NCBI RefSeq assembly: GCF_945957355.1
Contig: NZ_CAMFKM010000004.1
Span: 310,001-374,000, forward strand
Length of the DNA: 64,000 nt
Direction: 5' to 3'
From: an uncultured Reyranella sp.
GTDB lineage: Bacteria > Pseudomonadota > Alphaproteobacteria > Reyranellales > Reyranellaceae
Part shown: positions 54,864-63,282 of the stretch, piece after piece
How the letters are laid out: each line of letters opens with the position of its first letter
How positions within the stretch are numbered: position 1 is the first letter of the stretch
Position numbers and translations under genes: made by a program
The notes under the pieces: generated by a model
What the model was told of the DNA's origin: nothing
Seen by the model: only the letters and a program-made list of their open reading frames with translations
Database searches by the model: none

Positions 54864-56078
54864 ATGCGTCTAGCCTTCAACGATCAGGAACTGGCCTTCC
54901 AGCAGGAAGTCCGCGACTGGATCACCGCCAATATGCCGCCGGAAGTGGCGGAGGAGAGCCGCCGCAGCCGCAGCAGCCACGTCTCCAAGGAGCGGCTGTT
55001 GCAGTGGCAGAAGAAACTGGCGAGCAAGGGTTGGCTCTGCCCCAACTGGCCGAAGGAGTATGGCGGGCCGGGCTGGACCTCGACGCAGAAGTTCATCTTC
55101 GAGATGGAGATGGCGCGGGCCGACTCGCCCTATCTGTCGTCGTTCAGCATCAAGATGGTGGCGCCCGTCCTGATGAAGTTCGGCAGCGAGGCCCAGAAGA
55201 AGCGCTTCCTGCCGAAGATAGCCGCCGCGGAGGAACTCTGGTGCCAGGGTTATTCCGAACCGGGCTCCGGTTCCGATCTCGCCAGCTTGCGCACCAAGGC
55301 CGAACGCCAGGGTGATCATTACGTCGTGAACGGCCAGAAGATCTGGACGACCAACGCGCATTTCGCCGACTGGATCTTCTGTCTCGTCCGCACCTCCAAC
55401 GAGGGTAAGCGCCAGGAGGGCATTTCCTTCCTGCTGATCGACATGAAGACGCCGGGCATCACGCTCGACCCGATCTACCTGGTCGATGGCACGCGCACGC
55501 CGATGCGCCACGAGGTCAACCAGGTCTTCTTCACCGACGTGAAGGTGCCGGTCGAGAACCTGGTCGGCGAGGAGAACAAGGGCTGGACCTATGCCAAGTT
55601 CCTGCTCGAGTTCGAGCGTGGCGGCCAGGCCTTCGGCCCGCGCCTGCGCAAGGCGTTCCGCCATCTCCAGACGCTCTCGAAGACGCAGATGAAGGAGGGC
55701 GAGTCGCTCTCGGCCGATCCGCAGTGGCGGGAGAAGATGGCGGCTGTCGAGATGGAGATCGACGCCATCGAGATGAACGAGCTGATGTTCTACTCGAGCC
55801 TAAAGACCGGCGATGCGCCGGGCAACATGGGCTCGGTCGTGAAGATGCGCGGCACCGAGGTCGGCCAGAAGGTGACCGAACTCGCAGTCGAGGCGGTCGG
55901 CTGGTACGGCACGCCCTTCACCGAGCTGCGCAACTACGACAGTAACGTCGTCCCGGTGGGTGGCGAATATGTCGATGACGTCTCGCCGCGCTACTTCAAC
56001 ACCCGCAAGACCACGATCTACGGCGGCTCGTCGGAAGTGCAACGCAACGTATTAGCCAAGGCGATGCTCGGTCTCTAG
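54864..56078 (+). CDS. Acyl-CoA dehydrogenase family protein (copy 2)
   Basis: 404 residues, closely similar to copy 1 along its full length (shared QGYSEPGSGSDLASLRTKA, DWIFCLVRTSNEGK, EGISFLLIDMKTPGI and YGGSSEVQRN), so the two arose by tandem duplication. Glu251 in LLEFERGG is the likely catalytic base. ATG at 54864 follows AGGAGAG. The two differ most in the N-terminal domain and around residues 265-300, suggesting different acyl substrates or a two-subunit enzyme. Twelve bases ahead of the SGNH-like gene. Confidence 0.92.
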   Translation: MRLAFNDQELAFQQEVRDWITANMPPEVAEESRRSRSSHVSKERLLQWQKKLASKGWLCPNWPKEYGGPGWTSTQKFIFEMEMARADSPYLSSFSIKMVAPVLMKFGSEAQKKRFLPKIAAAEELWCQGYSEPGSGSDLASLRTKAERQGDHYVVNGQKIWTTNAHFADWIFCLVRTSNEGKRQEGISFLLIDMKTPGITLDPIYLVDGTRTPMRHEVNQVFFTDVKVPVENLVGEENKGWTYAKFLLEFERGGQAFGPRLRKAFRHLQTLSKTQMKEGESLSADPQWREKMAAVEMEIDAIEMNELMFYSSLKTGDAPGNMGSVVKMRGTEVGQKVTELAVEAVGWYGTPFTELRNYDSNVVPVGGEYVDDVSPRYFNTRKTTIYGGSSEVQRNVLAKAMLGL

Positions 56079-56090
56079 GGCGGGGACCGC

Positions 56091-57179
56091 GTGAGCGCGC
56101 CGAAGAAGGCGGTCTTCTATGCGATCCTAGCGGCAATCGTCCTGGTCGCGCTGGAGATCGGCTCCTCGGCGTTCCTCTACGCCGTCAACAAGGACAGGAT
56201 CGCCGCTTTGCCCGGACCGCCGTCGGAGCCCGCGATCCTGCTGGCGCTGCGGACCGGGGTGAGCTGGCTGTTTCCCGGATCGTTTCCCGACCCGGCGACC
56301 TACAGGCGCATGACGCGGTCACCGGCCGGGTTCTTCGCCGAGGACGCCGAACAGGGCTATCGCGCCAATCCCGGCCGGTACGTCTTCCGCTACAGCGGCA
56401 TGCGCCAGGGAAAGATCGAACATCTCGACGCCGTGGTGACGATCAATCCGAATGGAACGAGGTTCACCGGCAGGGCACCCGCTGACGCGGCCCGCCGCAT
56501 CTTCGTCCTGGGCGATTCCTATGTCTTCGGCGACGGCGTCAACGACCAGCAGACCTTCGCGTTTCTGCTGCAGGCAGCCTTTCCCGGCGCCTCCGTGCAG
56601 ATCCATGCGCTGGCCGGTTATTCCTGGGCCAATGCGCTGGTCACGATGCGGCGGATCAAGGAGCAGATCCGCCCCGGCGACGTCGTCGTCCTGGGCTATG
56701 CCCAGTACTACAAGGAACGCCATGTGGCGGCGCCGTCGCGGCTGCGCAGCATCCGCGACTGGATGGCCTCGACATTCCCCGAGGTCGAGCTCGACCCGAA
56801 GGACAGGGTGATCCGCGCGCGACTCGACACGAGCAATCGGCTCGCGCTCGACACGATCCCGATGCATTGCAAATTCGATCCGGCCTATTGCACCGGGCCG
56901 GAACCGGTGCCTGAGTACGTCGACAGGGTGTCGAGCGAACTCCTGCGCGCGATTGCGGCGACCACGGCTGAGAAGATTTACCTGCTGCACATGTTCGGAC
57001 CGAAGGACGACCCCGTGCTTCGAAACCTGCCAGGCAATGTCGAGATCGTTGCCGCGACCCCGCAGGACTTCACCTATGTCATGCAGGACAACATCATGGG
57101 CCTCGACGATCATGGCGGACCCTACTGGCACTACGCCATGTACTCGAAGTTGGAGCCGGTCATCGCCGCACGGCGATGA
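56091..57179 (+). CDS. Membrane-anchored SGNH/GDSL-hydrolase-like protein
   Basis: 362 residues. One N-terminal helix (about 7-29, VFYAILAAIVLVALEIG) then a periplasmic domain. The block I motif is FVLGDSYVFGDG (Asp142, Ser143); VVLGYAQYY resembles block III; Asp340-His341 and His347 near the C-terminus may supply the remaining catalytic residues. Such proteins are esterases or O-acetyl-transfer partners. GTG start at 56091 is 12 bases after copy 2. Its 3' end overlaps the convergent MerR gene by 20 bases. Family match is by motif only. Confidence 0.6.
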   Translation: MSAPKKAVFYAILAAIVLVALEIGSSAFLYAVNKDRIAALPGPPSEPAILLALRTGVSWLFPGSFPDPATYRRMTRSPAGFFAEDAEQGYRANPGRYVFRYSGMRQGKIEHLDAVVTINPNGTRFTGRAPADAARRIFVLGDSYVFGDGVNDQQTFAFLLQAAFPGASVQIHALAGYSWANALVTMRRIKEQIRPGDVVVLGYAQYYKERHVAAPSRLRSIRDWMASTFPEVELDPKDRVIRARLDTSNRLALDTIPMHCKFDPAYCTGPEPVPEYVDRVSSELLRAIAATTAEKIYLLHMFGPKDDPVLRNLPGNVEIVAATPQDFTYVMQDNIMGLDDHGGPYWHYAMYSKLEPVIAARR

Positions 57180-58131
57180 CCCCCTCGCTACGCGCCCGCA
57201 CTTCCGGCGTGGCGAGGCAGGAGGCCAGCGCCTCGTAGCCCGGTGTGCCGGGATAGGGAGAGACCGGAAACGGTGGCGCATGATTGGCCGGACAGAAGAG
57301 CACCGTCTCGTCGGGGCCGAGCACATCGAGATCGAGGATCGATGAGGAGCGCGTCATCACGAACAGCGGCGGCGCGTCGGGGCCACGACGGCGCAGAAGG
57401 GCAATCAGCGCCTCCTGGGTGGGCTTGTCGAGGCCTTGTTCGACGAGATCGACGACCACGGGCGTCGTCGTTTCGAGGCCGGTGAGAAGGGCTCTGAGCG
57501 CCGGGGTGTCGGTCGCGCCGTCCTGTACGAGCAGGGCGACCGTCGGCGCGATCTTCGACACCAGCGACGGATCGGCCGCACGGTCGAGGCCGAGGAAGGC
57601 GCCGTCGAGATCGTCGGCGATCCGCATCGCCAGCCGTGTCTTGCCGCTGCCCAGAGGGCCGGTGATGTAGGTGAGGGGACTGATGTCGCGCAGCTCGAAG
57701 CGCTCGCCGCCCCAGGGCCAGGGCAGCGCGAACGCGACGTGGAGCCCCGGCTTGAGCGCCAGCATGCGGGCAAGGTCGGAGGCGCTCGGCGCGCCACCGT
57801 GGGCCAGGTCGCCGCGCAGCGCCCGCACGCCTTCGATGGCCTCGACCAGCTCCCGCAGGCGCGCCTCGAGCGACCCTTGGTGGTCAGCCAGCGCCGCTTC
57901 CAGCCCGCTTGCATCGCCCTTAAGGATGCGCGCGACCTGGGCGAGGCTGAGACCCAGCGCCCGCAGGGCCATGATCTCGCAGGCGCGCTCCAGATCCTCT
58001 GGCCCGTAGGTCCGCCATCCGGCGTCCGAGCGGGTTGGTGCGAGCAGGCCCCGCTGCTCATAGACGCGCAATGCCTTGGTGGAGATGCCGAGACGCCGGG
58101 CGGCGTCGGACGCATTGAGGAATTGGCTCAC
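57160..58131 (-). CDS. MerR-family regulator fused to a P-loop ATP-binding domain
   Basis: 323 residues. N-terminal MerR winged helix (1-70: SDAARRLGISTKALRVYEQRGLL), a helical linker (about 75-110), then a nucleotide-binding domain with Walker A GPLGSGKT (158-165) and a Walker B-like VVVDLVEQG near residue 232. MerR regulators normally end in a short effector-binding segment, so an NTPase domain is unusual. It is divergent from the aldo/keto reductase, its likely target, across a gap holding a GACCGC/GCGGTC dyad. No homologue with known function is recognised. Confidence 0.8.
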   Translation of the reverse strand: MSQFLNASDAARRLGISTKALRVYEQRGLLAPTRSDAGWRTYGPEDLERACEIMALRALGLSLAQVARILKGDASGLEAALADHQGSLEARLRELVEAIEGVRALRGDLAHGGAPSASDLARMLALKPGLHVAFALPWPWGGERFELRDISPLTYITGPLGSGKTRLAMRIADDLDGAFLGLDRAADPSLVSKIAPTVALLVQDGATDTPALRALLTGLETTTPVVVDLVEQGLDKPTQEALIALLRRRGPDAPPLFVMTRSSSILDLDVLGPDETVLFCPANHAPPFPVSPYPGTPGYEALASCLATPEVRARSEGVIAVRR

Positions 58132-58151
58132 GATCGACCTCGCTTGATGTT

Positions 58152-58176
58152 GACCGCTCCCCCTATGAGGGCGGTC
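58152..58176. promoter_or_regulatory. Dyad in the MerR-AKR intergenic region, possible operator
   Basis: GACCGC (58152-58157) and GCGGTC (58171-58176) with a 13-base spacer. On the minus strand TTGACC and CATAGG are 19 bases apart, the long spacing typical of MerR-controlled promoters, and the dyad lies partly between them. Suggests control of the regulator's own promoter. Confidence 0.35.
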
Positions 58177-58269
58177 CCAGGGGCCGGGTCAACAGGCTTT
58201 TCCGGACATGGTCATTCCTGCGTCAGCGCGGGGTGGCGTAGTCTCGGTGCCGGACAACGGAGGATGCGC

Positions 58270-59292
58270 ATGGACTACCGCAATCTCGGCCGCGCCGGCC
58301 TTAAAGTCTCGGAGATCTGCCTCGGCACCATGACCTTCGGCAACGGCGCCGACCAGGACGGAGCCACGAAGATGGTAAATGCCGCGCTCGACGCTGGCGT
58401 CACCTTCTTCGACACGGCGAATTCCTATGTCGGCGGCACATCGGAGACGATGCTGGGCGTGGCGCTGAAGGGCAAGCGCCAGGATGCCATCATCGCCTCG
58501 AAGTTCTTCAATCCGATGGGCCACAGGCCCAATGATTCGGGCATGTCGCGGTTGCACATCAAGCAGCAGATCGAGGGCTCGCTGAAGCGCCTGCAGACCG
58601 ATTACATCGACGTCTACTACATCCACCATGTCGACCATCAGACGCCACTCGAGGAGATGTTGCGGGCGCTCGACGATCTCGTGCGCGACGGCAAGATCCT
58701 CTACACGGCCTGCTCGAATTTCGAGGCCTGGCGCCTGATGGAGGCGCTGTGGATCAGTGACACGAAGGGCTGGGAGCGCTTCGCGGCCTACCAGCCGCAA
58801 TACAGTCTGGTGGTCCGCGACATCGATGAGGAGATCGTGCCGGCGCTGGAGCTCAAGGGGCTGGGCTGCGTGGCCTGGTCGCCGCTTGGCAGCGGCTACC
58901 TCGCCGGCAAGTACACGCCGGGCACTCTCGAGGTGCAGGGCAGCCGGTCTGCCGAAGGCTGGGGCTTCCAGAGCAAATTCTTCGCGTCCAATCACGGCGA
59001 GATCCTGCAGACGCTGCTCGACACGGCGAAGGAGCTCGGCAAGCCGCCGGCCGAGGTGGCGCTGCGATGGGTGATGGACCAGCCCTTCATGACGAGCGCC
59101 ATCGTCGGCGCCCGCAATGCCGAGCAGCTCGGCGAGACGCTGCAGGCGGGCGGCTGGCGCCTTCCGGCCGATGCGCTCGACAAACTGAACAGGGTCTCCG
59201 CCCAGCCGCACAAATACCCGCGCGCCTTCGAGGACCCGATGCCGGCACGACGCGCCGGCGCGCTGAAGATGCCGGGCGGCGCCAGGATGTAG
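58270..59292 (+). CDS. Aldo/keto reductase
   Basis: NADPH-dependent carbonyl reductase, TIM barrel, 340 residues. The catalytic tetrad is present: Asp48 and Tyr53 (FFDTANSY), Lys78 (IASKFF) and His119 (YYIHHVD). C-terminal coenzyme segment SAIVGARNAEQL. It resembles the AKR branch of YdhF/Tas-like proteins; substrate unknown. ATG at 58270 is correctly spaced from GGAGG, better than the in-frame ATG at 58264. Divergent from the MerR fusion, which probably regulates it. Confidence 0.92.
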   Translation: MDYRNLGRAGLKVSEICLGTMTFGNGADQDGATKMVNAALDAGVTFFDTANSYVGGTSETMLGVALKGKRQDAIIASKFFNPMGHRPNDSGMSRLHIKQQIEGSLKRLQTDYIDVYYIHHVDHQTPLEEMLRALDDLVRDGKILYTACSNFEAWRLMEALWISDTKGWERFAAYQPQYSLVVRDIDEEIVPALELKGLGCVAWSPLGSGYLAGKYTPGTLEVQGSRSAEGWGFQSKFFASNHGEILQTLLDTAKELGKPPAEVALRWVMDQPFMTSAIVGARNAEQLGETLQAGGWRLPADALDKLNRVSAQPHKYPRAFEDPMPARRAGALKMPGGARM

Positions 59293-59296
59293 AGTT

Positions 59297-60586
59297 CTAC
59301 TCGATCGCGACCAGGCGGCCACCCTGAATGCGACAGAGGCCGCTGTCGGAGGTCGAGGGCCTGCCCGCCAGGGCAAGCACGCCGGGCACGTAGAGGGGGC
59401 GGCCGTTGGCGAAGCCGGCGGTCGCGACGAGGCGGGCCTGCTTGCCGGCCTCGGCCTGCGAGTAAACGACCGCCACGCCGTTTATCAGAGCGAACTCGTC
59501 TGGCCAGACGAGTCGCAACACCACCACGGAGCGGCCCTGCTCGTCGCGGGAGGTCCATCGCTCGACCTTGGGCGGCGGGCTCGGCTTGCCGACGCCACGA
59601 TGGACGGCACCGTCGAGGGTGATGCCGGTCTGCGTCATCTGGCCGAGCGGCAGCATCGTGTTGATCTCCTCACCGTTCTGGCCCACCCAGATTTCCAGAT
59701 GGGGAAGGTGGATCCACGAGCCGCCGGCGGGCGAAGCGTTGGCAGGGGCGGGATCGAACACCTGCACAATCAGCGCGTTGCTGCCGACGCCGATCGTCCT
59801 GATCTCCGCCGCCTGACCGGCCGGTGCGGGCTTGCCCCACACGACAAAGCCGTTGTCGCCGGCCGTCGTCATGCCGGGCACACAGTTGCCGAGCGCTGTG
59901 CCGGCCGGAATCGCCGCCTTGTCCGGCAGGCCCGGCGCAACCACCGGATAGGCGCCCACCGTTTCGGCGTCGATCCTCGCCGCAAAGGCCTTCGGCGGCT
60001 TGGGCCATGACGGACAGCCCACGCCGGCATCGCGTTGCGTGCTGTCCTTCGCCAGCGTTCGCACCAGCCGCGTCCGAAAGTCGATGTCGGTCAGCGTACC
60101 GCTCTGCTCCGAGACATTGTGGTAGCTGCAATCCTGCTCGGTCACGGCGCGGAAGGGCACCAGCGAATAGGAGACCTCCGTCGACCAGCGCCACGACGAG
60201 CCGCCATACTGATGGTGAACAAGGCGGTTGGGGCCGATCTCGACCTCGTCTTCGCCGACGCCGGCCATGCCGTAGCCGTCGTTGCACAGTTGCAGCAGTT
60301 GCTTGGGTGCCGCGGTGCCGTCCAGCAGCCAGTATTCGACACCGCCATCGCGCGCATTGCCGTTGATGCAGCCTTCGTCCTGATCCTTGGGCCTGTCGGC
60401 GAGGCCGAGGCGGACTTCCACGACGGCGAGCGCTGCGCCTGCGGGCGACCTGCCCGCGTCGCGGGTCCTCTCGACCTTGCAGCTCGTGCGTTTACCGCAG
60501 ATCGCCGCCGTCTGGGCGGCATCGGGCGTTGCAAATGCGGAGAGGGGAAGCAGCAGAGATCCAGTCGCCCAAAGCAGGGCGAGCAT
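59297..60586 (-). CDS. Secreted Cys-containing protein of unknown function
   Basis: 429 residues, not recognised. A signal peptide (MLALLWATGSLLLPLSAFA) is followed by a polar domain with about eight Cys (CGKRTSC, GCING, QLCND, DCSYH, GCPSW, NCVPG, GLCRI), suggesting disulfides in the periplasm or outside. Glycine- and Trp-containing beta-type segments dominate; no enzyme motif is seen. ATG at 60586 is chosen because it starts the signal peptide; an ATG at 60685 would add 33 residues. It is divergent from the RTX protease and convergent with the aldo/keto reductase. Confidence 0.6.
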   Translation of the reverse strand: MLALLWATGSLLLPLSAFATPDAAQTAAICGKRTSCKVERTRDAGRSPAGAALAVVEVRLGLADRPKDQDEGCINGNARDGGVEYWLLDGTAAPKQLLQLCNDGYGMAGVGEDEVEIGPNRLVHHQYGGSSWRWSTEVSYSLVPFRAVTEQDCSYHNVSEQSGTLTDIDFRTRLVRTLAKDSTQRDAGVGCPSWPKPPKAFAARIDAETVGAYPVVAPGLPDKAAIPAGTALGNCVPGMTTAGDNGFVVWGKPAPAGQAAEIRTIGVGSNALIVQVFDPAPANASPAGGSWIHLPHLEIWVGQNGEEINTMLPLGQMTQTGITLDGAVHRGVGKPSPPPKVERWTSRDEQGRSVVVLRLVWPDEFALINGVAVVYSQAEAGKQARLVATAGFANGRPLYVPGVLALAGRPSTSDSGLCRIQGGRLVAIE

Positions 60587-60719
60587 CGCGGTTACCCTGC
60601 CGGCACGGCGGATGGCCTGCGGTGCACGATCATCTTCCAATCCTTTAGGGCTCTGTCCGTGCGTCACAAGAAATCCGGCGGGCATCTTCGCAAATCGATG
60701 GTAGAACTAGACGGTTCAT

Positions 60720-60742
60720 TTACTGCATTTTCGGTGCAGTAA
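60720..60742. promoter_or_regulatory. Perfect dyad TTACTGCA-N7-TGCAGTAA upstream of the RTX protease
   Basis: Arms at 60720-60727 and 60735-60742, loop TTTTCGG, 33 bases ahead of the protease start. It could be an operator (lux-box-like in size) or an mRNA hairpin in the leader. The symmetry is seen; the role is inference. Confidence 0.45.
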
Positions 60743-60775
60743 TCCTGTCGGCGTGAGTATTGGGGGTATTGGGGC

Positions 60776-63235
60776 ATGGCCAGTTCGGATTCACCTGTCA
60801 CCAAGGGCGGGAATTTCGCGGGTACGTTCAGTTCCTACACGGTTGTCGACCCCAATGTGCGGGCGCTCCTGTCCGATCACTATTGGACCTCGGATGTCGA
60901 GGGCACCACACCGGCAACAACGTTCACCTATTTCTTCCCCACCGACAAGGACGACTATCCCGACGACTATGTGGATCAGAACGGCCTGACCGCCTTCAAG
61001 CCCACCGACGAAAATCAACAGGCTGCGGCGGTCATCGGTTTCAAGCTCATCTCCTACTACACCGGCCTCACCTTCGACCTGAGCACCACGTCGGATGCTT
61101 CCTTCAGGATTGCAGGCGCCACCGGCCTTGCAGGCAACGAGGGGGGATCGCACGCCAACTACCCCCTTAACTATCCCGGCAATTCGATCTCCAATGCAGC
61201 CGGGGACGTATATCTTGGCGAGAATGGCGAGTTCGAAACAGAGCAGCTTTACGGCGAAGACGCCTTCGCCAGCGTCATCCACGAGATGGGGCATGCGCTC
61301 GGCCTGAAGCACCCCTTCGAGCTCTATCCGAACGGTCCCATTGCCACCGACCGGAACGACATCGAATTCACGGTGATGACCTACTCGTCGTTCCTGAGCG
61401 GCGAGGTGAGCGTGAACGCCAACACGACGGCGCCGTCCGGCTCATCCGTCTCCAGCTACATGATGTACGACATCGCGGCATTGCAGGCGATGTACGGCGC
61501 CAACTTCGACAAGGGCAAGACCGACGTCAAGCCTGCGGTGCAGGACACCTACACCTGGGATACCGACGGCAGGCAATACATCAATGGCGAGGAAGCCCCC
61601 AATACCGGCCCCACGGCCACGAAGAAGATCTTTACCACCGTGTGGACGCAAGGTGCCGACACCACCTTCGATCTCAGCAATTTCAGCGACGACCAGTACG
61701 ACGACATGCGACCGGGGAAGTGGCTGCGCTTCTCGAACAGCCAGCTCGCCGACCTTAATTCAGAGGCGCCTGAGGGATCGCCGGAATATCAGGCCCAGGG
61801 CAACGTCTACAACAGCCTGCTCTACCAGGACGACAAGCGATCGGAGATCGGCTCCCTGAAGGCCGGCTCCGGCAACGACACCATCATCGGCAACGATCTC
61901 AACAACACGATCTGGGGGAATGACGGAGACGATACGATCGACGGCGGGATAGGCAACGATATCCTCTATGGCGGGAGCGGCGACGATGTCCTGAATGGCG
62001 GTTTCGGGCGGGAGAATGAACTGCATGGCGGCGACGGTATCGACACTGCTTCGTACCTGGGCCGTACGGGCGTGGTTTATGCCGATCTCACCGCCCACTA
62101 CGCCACGGTCGATTACTACGCCGCCGATACCTACGACAGCATCGAGAACCTGACGGGCGGCTCGGGGGCCAACACCCTGATCGGCGACGCCGGCGACAAC
62201 ACGCTGACCGGCGGCAAGAGCAACGATCAGCTTTATGGCTTCGACGGCGACGACGTACTCGTCGGCAATGCCGGCAATGACATGCTGAACGGCGGTCTCG
62301 GCGCCGACAAGCTGTCAGGCGGCGATGGCGACGACAGCCTGCTGGTCGATGCCGCCGACACCTCGATCGACGGCGGCGCCGGCTTCGACTCGGCGCTGGT
62401 GCAGACCGCCGACGCCGTGACCCTCGACATGGCGGCGTCCTCGATCGAATGGGCGCGCGGCAACGACGGCAACGATGTCTTCACGGGCGCGGCCCAGACC
62501 GTCGGCGTCTACATCTACGGCATGAACGGCAACGACACGATCACTGGATCGGCGTTCGCCGACTATCTCAACGGCGGCGAGGGCAACGACAACCTGCTCG
62601 GCGGTGCCGGCAACGACACGCTGATCGGCGGCCCCGGCTCCGATGTCCTGCGCGGCCAGGCGGGCGACGACGTCCTGATCGAAGAGGGCGGCGACAGCCT
62701 GATCGATGGTGGCGAAGGCTTCGATTCGCTCTACGTCTGGTCTTCCGGGGGCCTGAGCCTGAACATGACGACGGCCTCGATCGAATGGGTGCAGGGCTCG
62801 GTCCAGGGCGGCGACAATCTCGATGCGACCGGCAACACCGTGGACACCTTCATCTACGGCTGGGGCGGAGCCGACGTCCTGACCGGCGGCTGGGGCAGCG
62901 ACTACATCGCCGGCGGCGACGGAGACGACGTCCTGACGGGCGGTGCCGGCAACGACACGCTGATCGGAGAAGCCGGCGCGAACCGCTACGTCTACTCCGA
63001 CATCGCCTGGGGAGCCGACACGATCTTCTTTTTCGGCGGGCACACCGACAAGATCGACTTCACGGCGATCGGCACGATCCACTCGCTCTCGGATTTCACG
63101 ATGCACGAATGGGATGCAGGCGGCGGTTCGACCTCGACGACGCTGTTCCATACCCAGGGAGCAACGACCAGTGCGATCACGCTGATGGGAGTTGCAGAGG
63201 CCAACATCCTCGCATCGGACTTCCTCTTCGCCTGA
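60776..63235 (+). CDS. Serralysin-type M10 metalloprotease with RTX repeats
   Basis: Extracellular zinc protease of 819 residues, expected to leave by a type I secretion system (no signal peptide). Catalytic motif HEMGHALGLKHP with His169, Glu170, His173 and His179; Met-turn VMTYSS downstream. From about 362 to 736 come Ca-binding RTX nonapeptides (GGxGxDxLx), interrupted twice by a related 112-residue module. The C-terminus FLFA is a plausible secretion signal. No type I transporter is in the window. ATG at 60776. Divergent from a secreted protein of unknown function. Confidence 0.9.
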   Translation: MASSDSPVTKGGNFAGTFSSYTVVDPNVRALLSDHYWTSDVEGTTPATTFTYFFPTDKDDYPDDYVDQNGLTAFKPTDENQQAAAVIGFKLISYYTGLTFDLSTTSDASFRIAGATGLAGNEGGSHANYPLNYPGNSISNAAGDVYLGENGEFETEQLYGEDAFASVIHEMGHALGLKHPFELYPNGPIATDRNDIEFTVMTYSSFLSGEVSVNANTTAPSGSSVSSYMMYDIAALQAMYGANFDKGKTDVKPAVQDTYTWDTDGRQYINGEEAPNTGPTATKKIFTTVWTQGADTTFDLSNFSDDQYDDMRPGKWLRFSNSQLADLNSEAPEGSPEYQAQGNVYNSLLYQDDKRSEIGSLKAGSGNDTIIGNDLNNTIWGNDGDDTIDGGIGNDILYGGSGDDVLNGGFGRENELHGGDGIDTASYLGRTGVVYADLTAHYATVDYYAADTYDSIENLTGGSGANTLIGDAGDNTLTGGKSNDQLYGFDGDDVLVGNAGNDMLNGGLGADKLSGGDGDDSLLVDAADTSIDGGAGFDSALVQTADAVTLDMAASSIEWARGNDGNDVFTGAAQTVGVYIYGMNGNDTITGSAFADYLNGGEGNDNLLGGAGNDTLIGGPGSDVLRGQAGDDVLIEEGGDSLIDGGEGFDSLYVWSSGGLSLNMTTASIEWVQGSVQGGDNLDATGNTVDTFIYGWGGADVLTGGWGSDYIAGGDGDDVLTGGAGNDTLIGEAGANRYVYSDIAWGADTIFFFGGHTDKIDFTAIGTIHSLSDFTMHEWDAGGGSTSTTLFHTQGATTSAITLMGVAEANILASDFLFA

Positions 63236-63257
63236 TCGGCGGCGGGAACAGCCCTGT

Positions 63258-63282
63258 GGCGGTTCAGCCTGGCTGAACCGCC
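63258..63282. terminator. Hairpin between convergent RTX protease and dioxygenase genes
   Basis: Perfect 10-pair stem GGCGGTTCAG / CTGAACCGCC with loop CCTGG. It includes the dioxygenase stop codon and lies 22 bases after the protease stop. No T-run; possibly a bidirectional terminator. Confidence 0.5.
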
